Shown here: positions 38,251 to 46,831 of the stretch, one piece after another | Layout: each line of letters begins with the position of its first letter | Position numbering within the stretch: the stretch's first letter is position 1 | From: Corynebacterium parakroppenstedtii | GTDB taxonomy: Bacteria; Actinomycetota; Actinomycetes; Mycobacteriales; Mycobacteriaceae | DNA length: 64,000 nucleotides | Direction: 5' to 3' | NCBI RefSeq assembly: GCF_019754935.1 | Contig: NZ_JAGSOA010000001.1 | Coordinates: 744,001-808,000 of the forward strand | Notes under the pieces: generated by a model | What the model saw: the letters and a program-made list of their open reading frames with translations, nothing else | Database searches by the model: none | What the model was told of the DNA's origin: nothing | Translations under genes and position numbers: made by a program

Positions 38251-40413
38251 GTGCGGTTTAGCATCAAAATGCGGGCGAGCGCGCGGGTTTCGTCATCGCC
38301 CAGCACCAGCGACGGTGCACCATGTGATCACACTGAATCACGTGATCGTGCTGATCGGCATATTTCGGGCGCGGAACGCATCGTGTCGGCGTCGGACATC
38401 ATGCGGACAGTGACCGAATTAGAGCACCGAGCCTGGACGCACTCGAATGGGCGACCCGATGATGTTGTGGTCAGTGTCCACCGCGTCGATGAGGACGAGA
38501 TCACACATATTCCCGCTCTCACCCGGGAGACGCGCCATACACAAACTGTCGACGACGCCCACCGCGCGATCACGGAAATCCTTCGCGGCGCGGGAATTCT
38601 GACCGCGGAGCACGCACTGGATGCTCTGACGCGTATCCGGGGGATGCGTGGCGCAATGCTTCTTGACGCCGATACTGGCGAACGTCGGGATACGAAAGAT
38701 ATCCGCGGAGTCCGTGTAACGGCCCTGGATAATGACATGCCTACGGGGGCCGACGGTGCCGAAGAAATGTCGTCCTCGGCGGCGGCGAAACCGTATTACT
38801 GCGAGGCGCTGACTCTGGCGTCGAAAGTGCAGTACCACCCCGCCGTGTGCGCGGAACTGTGCATTTCTGATGACCCCGACTACACGACGGGATATGTGAG
38901 CACACCGGGGCGCTACGTGCGGATCGAGAACATCAAACCCGCGGGCAGCCCACAGGGCGGGCGCGTTTTTCTCGTGCGGGGAACCGACGATGAGATTGCT
39001 GACTGCATCGAATATCTGGAAAATACTGCGGTGATTGTGCATGGAATTCCGTGGCCGCCACAGGGCAATCGCTCATCGAACCGTGACGCATCCGACGCCA
39101 CTGCAAGCGATCCCACAACCAACCTCGCTACTGACCTCACGACGTTCGCCGAACAATCCCTAGCCGCGTGGGAAAACAAGGGTTTGCGCCGCTACCCGCT
39201 GGAATTCTCGTCGGCACCTACACCCCACACGACCGTGGCCGGGTCCGACACACTGCTCTTCTCGTCAAGCAACTATCTGGGGCTCAGTGAACATCCCGAT
39301 GTGATCGCAGCCGCAGCCGAGGCTCTCAACCACTATGGTGCCGGAACTGGTGGTAGCCGCCTGACCACGGGAAACTTCACCATCCACACCAGTACGGAAC
39401 GAACCCTGGCCGAGTTCACCGGGTACGACGACGCGGTCCTGTTCGGTACCGGGTACCAAGCAAACGGCGCTGTTCTGGCCACGCTGGCTACCGATATTCC
39501 CGAGGCCCCCAGCACCGCTCCCGCGAACACACCCGGAATGACCATTTTCTCCGATGAGCTCAACCACGCGAGCCTGATCGATGGCATCCGAATGGCGACC
39601 CGGGGAAACGCGGCTGTACACATTTACCCGCACAAGGACATGGAGCACCTCGAGAACGCACTCGCCCAGTGCGCGAGCCCCCGGAAACTCATCGTGTCGG
39701 ACGGCGTGTTTTCCATGAACGGCGACATCGCCCCGCTCCCCAGCATTATGCGGCTGGCGCGGGCTCATGGTTCATGGGTTCTTATCGACGATGCACATGG
39801 CACGGGAACGCTGGGTCGGACAGGTCGCGGCATCGTCGAGTATTGGAGCGACGCTCGACAACAAGATGGTGGCGCGGACAGCTCGCCCGGCGCGGAATTG
39901 CCGGATGACTCTGACCTGCGGCCGGATCTTCTCGTCATTACCGCGTCCAAGGCCCTCGGATCAGAGGGCGCGGCTGTGTGCTGTTCCACCCCTGTGGCTG
40001 AGTTCTTGCGAAACCGGGCGCGCGGCTACGTGTTTTCTACGTCCTCAGCGCCGGCCTCAGTGGCAGCAACTCAAGCCGCGGTCACGACAATTCTTCGCGA
40101 GCCAGAGCGCGTCCACCAACTGCAGGAAAGCTCCCTCTACCTGCGCAATCAGCTGCGCAAACATGATATCCCACTGGTCGATGGGACAAGCGACAGCACC
40201 CCCATCATCCCGATTTTTATTGGCGACGAGGCCGACGCCGTTCGCATTTCACATGGGCTATCCGAGCGTGGATTCCACGTTCCCGGGATTCGGTATCCCA
40301 CGGTCGCTCGCGGCCGGGCGATTCTCCGCGTGACGACGATGGCAACCCACACGCGTGACGATCTTGACCATTTGGTCGACGCTCTACGCGACCTGATGCC
40401 TCACTCGGTGTGA
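38251..40413 (+). CDS. bioWF: BioW-BioF fusion: 6-carboxyhexanoate-CoA ligase / 8-amino-7-oxononanoate synthase
   Basis: One 720-residue protein joining two consecutive biotin-synthesis enzymes. Residues about 1-270 are BioW: MRFSIKMRAS, HISGAERIVSASDI, LTRIRGMRGAMLLD, RGVRVTALD, EALTLASKVQYHPAV, AELCISDDPDYTTGYV and GGRVFLV. A polar linker of about 27 residues follows. Residues about 298-720 are BioF, a PLP-dependent alpha-oxoamine synthase: FSSSNYLGLSEHPDV, HYGAGTGGSRLTTGN, LIDDAHGTGTLG, the PLP lysine in ITASKALGSEGA, and the C-terminal RAILRVTTMATHTRDDLD. The product of BioW, pimeloyl-CoA, is the substrate of BioF. GTG start with AAAGGAG six bases upstream. It is inserted between tmk and mtrA, opposite in orientation to both. 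No other bio genes are in the window. Confidence 0.93.
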   Translation: MRFSIKMRASARVSSSPSTSDGAPCDHTESRDRADRHISGAERIVSASDIMRTVTELEHRAWTHSNGRPDDVVVSVHRVDEDEITHIPALTRETRHTQTVDDAHRAITEILRGAGILTAEHALDALTRIRGMRGAMLLDADTGERRDTKDIRGVRVTALDNDMPTGADGAEEMSSSAAAKPYYCEALTLASKVQYHPAVCAELCISDDPDYTTGYVSTPGRYVRIENIKPAGSPQGGRVFLVRGTDDEIADCIEYLENTAVIVHGIPWPPQGNRSSNRDASDATASDPTTNLATDLTTFAEQSLAAWENKGLRRYPLEFSSAPTPHTTVAGSDTLLFSSSNYLGLSEHPDVIAAAAEALNHYGAGTGGSRLTTGNFTIHTSTERTLAEFTGYDDAVLFGTGYQANGAVLATLATDIPEAPSTAPANTPGMTIFSDELNHASLIDGIRMATRGNAAVHIYPHKDMEHLENALAQCASPRKLIVSDGVFSMNGDIAPLPSIMRLARAHGSWVLIDDAHGTGTLGRTGRGIVEYWSDARQQDGGADSSPGAELPDDSDLRPDLLVITASKALGSEGAAVCCSTPVAEFLRNRARGYVFSTSSAPASVAATQAAVTTILREPERVHQLQESSLYLRNQLRKHDIPLVDGTSDSTPIIPIFIGDEADAVRISHGLSERGFHVPGIRYPTVARGRAILRVTTMATHTRDDLDHLVDALRDLMPHSV

Positions 40414-40435
40414 CGTTTTAACGGCGTTAAAGCTC

Positions 40436-41095
40436 TCACGCATGTCGCAAGATGGCCTCGACAACCTCCGTGGCTTGCCGGGTGACTTCACCAGGCTCAA
40501 CAACAACCCACGGCGACTGCCACTGATCACGCGCTAACGCCTCATACGCTGCAGCCGTTCGCTGCTGCAGATCACTATCCTTCTCAAACGCGTCGCGAGC
40601 ACGGGAAGCATCCTCGCCCTCGCGGGCCACAGCTCGTTCAGAAGCCAGGCGCGGTGGCGTCGATAAGAAAACGTGGAGATCCGGAACTGGAATACCTAGC
40701 CGCTCGAACTCGAGCTCAGCAATCCACGACACAGTGGGATTGTCCTGAGAGGGCGATTGCCCATCCCACCCCGAACGCGCTGCAGTGTACGCAGCATTGG
40801 ATGCGACAAAACGGTCGATGAGCACGAAATATCCGTCTTCCGACAGCTCTGCGATGTCATCGGCGATCTCCGCGCGGTCAAGGGCGAACAGGGTGGCCAT
40901 CCCGCACGACGAATCGACGAGATCCCCCATCCCCCCGTACAGCGCGGACCGGGCCAACTGCGCATGGACAGAATCGTTATAACGGGGAAAAGACACCAGT
41001 GCGACGGGCTTTTCCCTCTCCACCAGATCTTTTTCTATGGCCGTGACCAAGGTGTTCTTGCCCGCGCCATCGATGCCCTCACACGCAACAATCAT
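40436..41095 (-). CDS. tmk: Thymidylate kinase
   Basis: 219-residue dTMP kinase. The P-loop reads CEGIDGAGKNT (Asn where many bacteria have Ser or Thr; M. tuberculosis has Arg at that place). The DR(F/Y) motif is LIDRFVASNAAY, and LARSALYGGMGD corresponds to the dTMP-binding helix. The C-terminal half keeps FLSTPPRLASERA and WVVVEPG. The gene normally lies directly upstream of mtrA in corynebacteria and mycobacteria; here bioWF separates them. It follows mtnN on the same strand with a 64-base gap. Confidence 0.94.
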   Translation of the reverse strand: MIVACEGIDGAGKNTLVTAIEKDLVEREKPVALVSFPRYNDSVHAQLARSALYGGMGDLVDSSCGMATLFALDRAEIADDIAELSEDGYFVLIDRFVASNAAYTAARSGWDGQSPSQDNPTVSWIAELEFERLGIPVPDLHVFLSTPPRLASERAVAREGEDASRARDAFEKDSDLQQRTAAAYEALARDQWQSPWVVVEPGEVTRQATEVVEAILRHA

Positions 41096-41159
41096 GCACC
41101 GAGCCTACCGCGAGGCCCGGACACGATCGACAGTGAGGGCGAGGGTCCTAGGCGCAGCC

Positions 41160-41978
41160 CTACACCCGACCAAGAATGCCGAGCGCAGCAGTAGCCGCCT
41201 GCTCGGACGAATTATCAACCTCATCAAGGTGTACGGACGTCTCCGACTCCCCAATGACGTCGGTCACGGACCGCACTGAAATAAACGGCGTCCCGTGAAG
41301 AACCGCCGTCTGCGCTAGAGCCGAGGATTCCATATCGACGACGGACGCGTCCGGGAAAATCTCGCGAATCGCGGCGGCTTCGGGGATGCCGACGAAGCGA
41401 TCCACGCTGACGAAGCCCAGCGCTTTCGCGCCAAACGCATCTGCGGCTGCTAAGAGATCCTGGTCGCCGGGGTAGCCCGCGGTGAGGCCGGGGACCTGAC
41501 CGCGCTCGTAGCCGAACGCTGTGAGGTCAAAGTCGCCCGGGACAACTTTCTCGCTGACCACGACGTCGCCAATTGAGGCACGACCAGGCACAACACCCGC
41601 TGTGCCGATTGACATGACGCAGCCGATCTCACCGAGCTGCGCGGGTTGGCTCGCTGTGCCATCCGAATTTCCGTCACGAACAGTTCCGTCGTTAACAACC
41701 GAAGGGCCTAAACATAACCCAACAGTGGCAGCATGCGCCGCGTTCACCAAACCGATACCGCTGAGAAGCAGCAGGATGGTCTTGCCACCATGACGGCCTA
41801 CCACAGCGTCGTGAATACCGGGAAGTTGAACGCTGCGTGCGTCGTCCAAACGCGATTTGAGCGGCTCGAATTCTTCCGGCATCGCGGCAATAAGCAGGGC
41901 TATGGATGAATCAGATTCGCCATAGGTACGCCCTGGGCGTGGAACGTCGGACATGACCGATGGTTCGTCACCGCTCAC
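41160..41978 (-). CDS. mtnN: 5'-methylthioadenosine/S-adenosylhomocysteine nucleosidase
   Basis: Hydrolyses S-adenosylhomocysteine to S-ribosylhomocysteine plus adenine (and MTA similarly). Family motifs: ALLIAAMPEEFEPLKSRL at the start of the core, LLLSGIGLVNAAHAATVGL, CVMSIGTAGVVPGRASIGDVVV, and the catalytic-Asp segment VVDMESSALAQTAVLHG with SVRSVTD after it. An insertion (GTVRDGNSDGTASQ) lengthens one loop. The GTG at 41978 overlaps the luxS stop (GTGA), a typical coupled start; ATG at 41954 is an alternative. With luxS it makes a complete two-step SAH recycling module. Confidence 0.92.
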   Translation of the reverse strand: MSGDEPSVMSDVPRPGRTYGESDSSIALLIAAMPEEFEPLKSRLDDARSVQLPGIHDAVVGRHGGKTILLLLSGIGLVNAAHAATVGLCLGPSVVNDGTVRDGNSDGTASQPAQLGEIGCVMSIGTAGVVPGRASIGDVVVSEKVVPGDFDLTAFGYERGQVPGLTAGYPGDQDLLAAADAFGAKALGFVSVDRFVGIPEAAAIREIFPDASVVDMESSALAQTAVLHGTPFISVRSVTDVIGESETSVHLDEVDNSSEQAATAALGILGRV

Positions 41979-42442
41979 GCGAAAACCTGATTCCACTCAT
42001 CGCTGCGGGCGTCGAAATCCGCCAGCTCTTTCTTGGCGCCGTCGAGATCGTGATGCTCCGCCCAACCGCACGACTTAATTCCCGCGCCGGGCACGGAATC
42101 CCACTTCTCAATATCCTCAATGGCCTTCTTGACAGCGTCGGCAACTTCATCCCAGGTTGGACCGTCGGCAGTCGTGTCTACGGTCAAGTAAAAGCCGGTC
42201 TGGCACCCCATCGGACCAAAGTCGATGACTCCCTTTAGGTGATCGCGGAGTGCCTCGGCCATGCTGTGCTCGATCGCGTGCATCGTGGACATCTCGATGT
42301 GCGACTTATTCGGCTGGCGGAACCGCAGGTCGTACTTGACGATCGTGTGGCCATCAGCGATCTCGTAATCGGATGCGCGCCGGATATAAGGCGCAGCCAC
42401 CTTCGTGTGGTCTAATTCAAAGCTTTCAACGTTCTTTGGCAC
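41975..42442 (-). CDS. luxS: S-ribosylhomocysteine lyase LuxS
   Basis: 155-residue metalloenzyme that splits S-ribosylhomocysteine into homocysteine and DPD, the precursor of autoinducer-2. Start MPKNVESFELDHTKVAAPY is classic. Metal ligands are His55 and His59 in HAIEHSMAE and Cys125 in SCGWAEHHDL; Glu58 and the reactive Cys80 in FGPMGCQTGFYL are kept, so it should be active. GTG at 42442 with AGGAG eight bases upstream. It is translationally coupled to mtnN. In the relatives I know, sahH (S-adenosylhomocysteine hydrolase) occupies this place next to tmk-mtrA. Confidence 0.95.
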   Translation of the reverse strand: MPKNVESFELDHTKVAAPYIRRASDYEIADGHTIVKYDLRFRQPNKSHIEMSTMHAIEHSMAEALRDHLKGVIDFGPMGCQTGFYLTVDTTADGPTWDEVADAVKKAIEDIEKWDSVPGAGIKSCGWAEHHDLDGAKKELADFDARSDEWNQVFA

Positions 42443-42767
42443 AGTGTTCACTCCTAACAATGTGGGTAGATATCGAGCTACCGTTGTGTTTCGAGACACT
42501 TCTTGAAGTGATTTTCATCACTTTATAGTTTATGTCATGCCCCATTTATGGCACTCTACCCACGCTGCAATCCAGGCTATCACTGCTTTGCCTTTACCTT
42601 CGTGGCCTGATGGTGCACTAACGCGGCCTGCCAGCGCTACTCACATAAACCAGCACGTCCGTAGCTATTTTGTAACTCTTTTGTTATTCTCTTTCGCAGT
42701 TATTGATGCGAGTACCAATTCCCGCGGAAACAAGGGATGACGGCCGTCACTCAAGGGAGGCCACGGA
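42443..42767. promoter_or_regulatory. Divergent upstream region of luxS and the membrane-protein gene
   Basis: 325 bases without a gene. It contains the overlapping inverted repeats at 42497-42523 close to the luxS side, preceded on the minus strand by the AT-rich CTATAAA, and a ribosome binding site GGGAGG before the TTG start at 42768. No riboswitch structure could be recognised by eye. Confidence 0.5.
42497..42523 (-). promoter_or_regulatory. Overlapping inverted repeats upstream of luxS
   Basis: Three half-sites alternate: CACTTC, GAAGTGAT and ATCACTT. The middle one can pair with either neighbour (spacers of 2 and 4 bases). On the minus strand TATAAA overlaps the outer edge, so a repressor could cover the -10 and start-site region. 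Confidence 0.55.
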
Positions 42768-44144
42768 TTGACCAACAACAATCCAACCACGGGGAATAAT
42801 TCCGAGTCCGAACAGCCCGAGGACTCACTACGCGCGAACCCGTCATCACGCTCTGCATCATCCGCCGACGATTCCTCGTTTTCTCATTCCAGTGACACAT
42901 CTCAGTCGGTGTCGTCGGAACGCGTCGTATATAACGGCACTCCGCCGTCACGCGGTCGCCTTCCCATTTACACATTCGTCGGAACTGGCTTGGTCTTCGC
43001 ATGCGCTATCGGAGTAGGCGTCTGGAAGCTGTCGTCACCCGAGACGGCTTCCTCAACCCCGAAGCACCCCACCACCGTCGATACAGAATCGGTCTCATCA
43101 AACGACAAGACCAACGACGTTGAAGCCGCCGGTTCACAAGGATCGAACGATGGTGGCACGTCCAACTCTGGGCAAGGCAAAAAGAACTCCGGGAACGCTC
43201 AGAACAACAGTGACACGCGGTCAGGCAACCAATCCAACAACCGGACTAACAGCGGCGATAAGAGCAACCGACGCTCGAACGAGAACCGCTCACACGAGAG
43301 CAACTCACAAGGGAACAATTCACAATCCCATGAGGAGTCGAACTCTAGCGCTCAGTGGGACGAGGATCCCATTTTGCCTCCCGGCACCAAGCGGGGCGAA
43401 ACACATCTCGGTGCACTCGGTGTTCCGCGGGACAACGGCAACACTTCGATGGGACAGCACAGTGGCACATCTAATGCCAGCGATTCCACGGCGGACTCAG
43501 ATAACGCGCCGGGGATCGGGCTGTGGTTTACCAACACACCCGACAGTCTGCAACGCGTCTTGAGCAATAGTCAGTTGCACCAAGCTAGGGAAATTATCGA
43601 CAAGTCGGCCGCACAAGCACAGTCCGAAGCTGTCCACATGCATCGAAACAAAGATGGAGTGTGGATCGCGGACAACAAGGGGGACAACCCCACGGAGATC
43701 ACAAAGCCCGCCAACCCCTCGGAGCCGCACAGCATCCACCCGTCTAGTAGCGCGAAGCCCACCCCCGCATCAGATGATTCCCACGGTTCGTCGCACGCGC
43801 CGACGCCATCCGAACCATCTGCTCAGCCGTCACACGAACCCACTCCGACGGATAATCCAAATGACACGTATTCTGGAGGGGGAGCTGCCCAACCGACGAC
43901 TACCCACCCGAGTGCGATACAAGCGCCAACTAATCAGGGCAACCAAAACGCTGGCCAGAGCAACGAGGATGGAGTCCCGACGCAGGAGCGTACCGCGACC
44001 ACTACTGGCACACCTGACACTCAACCACGGTCTGCCGGCAACGCTGCCTCAGCGACTCGCGAGGCGCCCACTCCCACCGTGCCGCACACCTCTGGTGCAA
44101 ACACCCCTGGGCCGAACAGCGCCGGCGACGGTTCTGAGGAATAA
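42768..44144 (+). CDS. Unknown membrane-anchored Ser/Asn/Thr-rich protein
   Basis: 458 residues. A cytoplasmic Ser/Asn-rich head of about 65 residues, one transmembrane helix (LPIYTFVGTGLVFACAIGVGVWKL, roughly residues 66-89), then about 370 predicted extracytoplasmic residues of low complexity. These have Asn/Ser/Gly/Arg-rich stretches near residues 120-190 and a Pro/Thr/Ser-rich end. One more ordered patch (DSLQRVLSNSQLHQAREIID ... HRNKDGVWIADN) lies near residues 253-305. No enzyme motif, no LPxTG. TTG start with GGGAGG seven bases upstream. I do not recognise the family. It could be a cell-wall-spanning protein. Divergent from luxS and convergent with manA. Confidence 0.75.
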   Translation: MTNNNPTTGNNSESEQPEDSLRANPSSRSASSADDSSFSHSSDTSQSVSSERVVYNGTPPSRGRLPIYTFVGTGLVFACAIGVGVWKLSSPETASSTPKHPTTVDTESVSSNDKTNDVEAAGSQGSNDGGTSNSGQGKKNSGNAQNNSDTRSGNQSNNRTNSGDKSNRRSNENRSHESNSQGNNSQSHEESNSSAQWDEDPILPPGTKRGETHLGALGVPRDNGNTSMGQHSGTSNASDSTADSDNAPGIGLWFTNTPDSLQRVLSNSQLHQAREIIDKSAAQAQSEAVHMHRNKDGVWIADNKGDNPTEITKPANPSEPHSIHPSSSAKPTPASDDSHGSSHAPTPSEPSAQPSHEPTPTDNPNDTYSGGGAAQPTTTHPSAIQAPTNQGNQNAGQSNEDGVPTQERTATTTGTPDTQPRSAGNAASATREAPTPTVPHTSGANTPGPNSAGDGSEE

Positions 44145-44153
44145 GCTCCCGGG

Positions 44154-45488
44154 CTAACCTGCGACCGTTGCAACGAAAATTTCAGCGACCTCATCGCTAT
44201 CATTCGTCACGAGAGTGCTTTCTGCGTCGTCGGGAACCCACGCGGCCTGGCTGGGGGTGAGATCCAGCGGCCCGAAACCATCACCGCGAAGGTGGCCGCC
44301 ACCCTCCGACGCTGGTACGTCATCAACTGACGGTTGCGAAACATGAACAGTGCCGCGCGTACACAAGACAATCGCAGGCCCAACCAATGTCTCCGACAAT
44401 GATCGTCCATCAGTGGCCACACTCGAGACCGCAACGGATTGACCCGAATTCAACTCCCAGCGCTGCAAACGGAACTCAGGCGCCGGCGTCGGATAATAAA
44501 CACCCTGCGCAGAGGCCTGCGAACCTGCAGACTCCCCCGAACCACCCGTCGTCAAGCGATTCGGAGTGATCACAGGATCCGGCAGGGGATCAAACGACAA
44601 CACGCGAACCAACTCAGGAACATCAATATGCTTCGAGGTCAACCCACCTCGCAGCACATTGTCCGAGTTCGCCATGATCTCCACGCCGAACCCGTGAACG
44701 TATGCGTGCAACTGGCCCGCGTTGAGATAAATCCCCTCCCCTGGTTCAAGACGAATGTGATTAAGCAACAACGCACAGAGCACGCCAGGGTCGGACGGGT
44801 AACGGTCAGCCAGCTCGATCAGATGGTCGGCCACGATCGCGAATTCCGTCTTACCGGTATCACGGTAGGCCCGAGCTCCCTCCACGACAGCAGCGATCAG
44901 TGTTTTGCGCTGGTCAGAGGGGAGAGTAATCCACGTTGTGACCAGGCTGCGCAACCCCTCAGAGGGAAGAATCCCGGAGATCAACACGCGGTAGCGCTCT
45001 AATTCCGGGACGGACAATGCGTCGAAAAGCTTGAGGGTCTGCTCAATCGGGCGGAAGCCACACATCGCATCGAACTGAGTGAGTGCCACGATCAATTCGG
45101 GCTTGTGATTATCATCGCGATAATTCCGCTCCAACGCATCACGTGCGATACCCAGGGTGTCCTCCCGGGCACACCCCTCCTCTGCCTGCTCTTTCGTCGG
45201 ATGAGCTTGCAAACTCAATGGCTTATCCGCCGCAAGCAACTTGAGTAAGAACGGCAGCCGTCCCTCGTACGCTCGGGACATGCCAGCACCCAGCGCACTG
45301 ACGGAATCCGAAGCGATGAGAACATCCAGGGGTTCGCCGTCCACTGTTGCCGGGGCGCCCGGATGGGCACCAAACCACATTTCCGCCTCCGGATGATCCG
45401 AGGGCGTTGGCCGGCCAGCCATCTGTGCTATCGCCGTGCGCGACCCCCACGGATACGTACGAATTGCCCCAGTGAGCGGCTGAACCAT
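44154..45488 (-). CDS. manA: Mannose-6-phosphate isomerase
   Basis: Type I phosphomannose isomerase, 444 residues, interconverting fructose-6-P and mannose-6-P. Motifs: MVQPLTGAIRTYPWGSRTAI, AEMWFGAHPGAP, the metal-binding LQAHPTKEQAEEG, DNHKPELIVALTQFDAMCGFR, and GEGIYLNAGQLHAYVHGFGVEIMANSDNVLRGGLT with the second set of ligands. Start ATG with GGAGG five bases upstream. It is followed upstream in transcription order by the TobH-like gene and manB; together with manC these supply GDP-mannose for lipoglycans. Confidence 0.95.
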   Translation of the reverse strand: MVQPLTGAIRTYPWGSRTAIAQMAGRPTPSDHPEAEMWFGAHPGAPATVDGEPLDVLIASDSVSALGAGMSRAYEGRLPFLLKLLAADKPLSLQAHPTKEQAEEGCAREDTLGIARDALERNYRDDNHKPELIVALTQFDAMCGFRPIEQTLKLFDALSVPELERYRVLISGILPSEGLRSLVTTWITLPSDQRKTLIAAVVEGARAYRDTGKTEFAIVADHLIELADRYPSDPGVLCALLLNHIRLEPGEGIYLNAGQLHAYVHGFGVEIMANSDNVLRGGLTSKHIDVPELVRVLSFDPLPDPVITPNRLTTGGSGESAGSQASAQGVYYPTPAPEFRLQRWELNSGQSVAVSSVATDGRSLSETLVGPAIVLCTRGTVHVSQPSVDDVPASEGGGHLRGDGFGPLDLTPSQAAWVPDDAESTLVTNDSDEVAEIFVATVAG

Positions 45489-45587
45489 CTAAACCTCCGT
45501 TAAAAATATCTACCGTGCAGCGTGACATGCTGGTAACAACAATGTGCTGGCCACAAAACTCATGCGGACAAGCTACCTACACCGCCA

Positions 45588-46820
45588 TCACTCCTGAGCA
45601 ACGACATAGGCAGCAGCAGCCGCGCACCGCGCAGCCAACACACAGATATACGCGACCGCGGAATGCAGATCCGAGGCCGTCAGATCCACCACCGTCACCG
45701 GCCGCGCATCAAAATACCTCTCGAGTCTACTGAGCTCCTGCTCCGAAGGATATGCCCGCGACACTCCCGTATCAGGCTCATCATTTCTCCCCCGACCTGA
45801 ATATCCCCCTGGCCCCGGCACCACCACGGCAGCCAGCGGCTGAACCGCGGGAGCATCCAAAAACGGATCATAAAAAATTGACTTATCGACGTCACTAATA
45901 GCCCCACTACCCAACCTGGTCATCGTTTCCGACGACGAATCGATCGCCGTATCCATCGACGTCCCCCGGTGAAGGTAGGAATAGAACCGGGCAAGCTCAG
46001 CTGTATCGGCGGTAGCAGCGACAATGCCATGCTGGAGCAGCCGCCTTGCCGCGAAAGAGGCAACATGCCGAGTAGCGCCATCGCCTGCAATGACCACCCG
46101 GTGATCTTTCATACGCAAACCCAGCTGACGCGCAGGATTCACGGACTCATCGCGCTCGGGACCACTAGCTTCCATCTCACGATCGACGGCATCGGCCGCA
46201 TAGTCCAACACGCCTTGAATCGGCAGTTGGCCGACAAGGCCACATCCGCCCGTCACCGTGGCCACATACCGCCCCCACGATTCTTCGACGGCACCCGGAA
46301 TGTCCGGAACAACAAGGCCATACCCGCTGCCCGCCTCCGCAACGGGTCCCGACGTCGGCGCAGCCACCATAACCATCGCACCGACCTGCCGGCACCGCAC
46401 CACGGCTTCCTCCGCTTCACGGTCCGCAGGATCCGGCGTCAGGACAATCACGCAATCCATTGCTCCCACGTACCGCGGCAGACGGTCCACCACCGCGATG
46501 GGGACCGACGGGTCCGGAATCAGCGCGACAGCGGCACGGGCAGCGTGGACTGCGGTATCCGAACACGCCACAATCACAACGCCGCGAGCAACGTCGGGAA
46601 TACTTTTCGCGAAGGAACGGAGATCCTCAGAGGAATCGTCGGCAGTGTCGTCGGCAATTCCGAAAAAGTCGGAACGGAGACTTTCTATGCTGGGGCCGTC
46701 GGGCGTGCTCTCGATCGTCGGGCGATCAAGGACTGACATCACGTCAGATAGTGATCGGGCGACGGAGCGGATGCGCGCGCCTTCTTGAGCTACCGTGACA
46801 AGCGTTTCGCGGGGGTACAC
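45588..46820 (-). CDS. TobH-like SIS-domain protein (Rv3256c-like)
   Basis: 410-residue conserved protein. It begins GTG-YPRETLVTVAQEGARIRSVARSLSDV, and has a first Rossmann-like part (GVVIVACSDTAVHAARAAVAL, CVIVLTPDPADREAEEAV) resembling sugar-isomerase (SIS) folds, and a second one (HRVVIAGDGATRHVASFAARRLL). Related proteins are annotated as TobH or phosphoglucose/phosphomannose isomerase-like, always between manA and manB in Mycobacteriales. I cannot identify catalytic residues, and the activity is unproven. It lies 11 bases after the manB stop, so it is surely in the same operon. Confidence 0.8.
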   Translation of the reverse strand: MYPRETLVTVAQEGARIRSVARSLSDVMSVLDRPTIESTPDGPSIESLRSDFFGIADDTADDSSEDLRSFAKSIPDVARGVVIVACSDTAVHAARAAVALIPDPSVPIAVVDRLPRYVGAMDCVIVLTPDPADREAEEAVVRCRQVGAMVMVAAPTSGPVAEAGSGYGLVVPDIPGAVEESWGRYVATVTGGCGLVGQLPIQGVLDYAADAVDREMEASGPERDESVNPARQLGLRMKDHRVVIAGDGATRHVASFAARRLLQHGIVAATADTAELARFYSYLHRGTSMDTAIDSSSETMTRLGSGAISDVDKSIFYDPFLDAPAVQPLAAVVVPGPGGYSGRGRNDEPDTGVSRAYPSEQELSRLERYFDARPVTVVDLTASDLHSAVAYICVLAARCAAAAAYVVAQE

Positions 46821-46831
46821 AACGGCCTATT

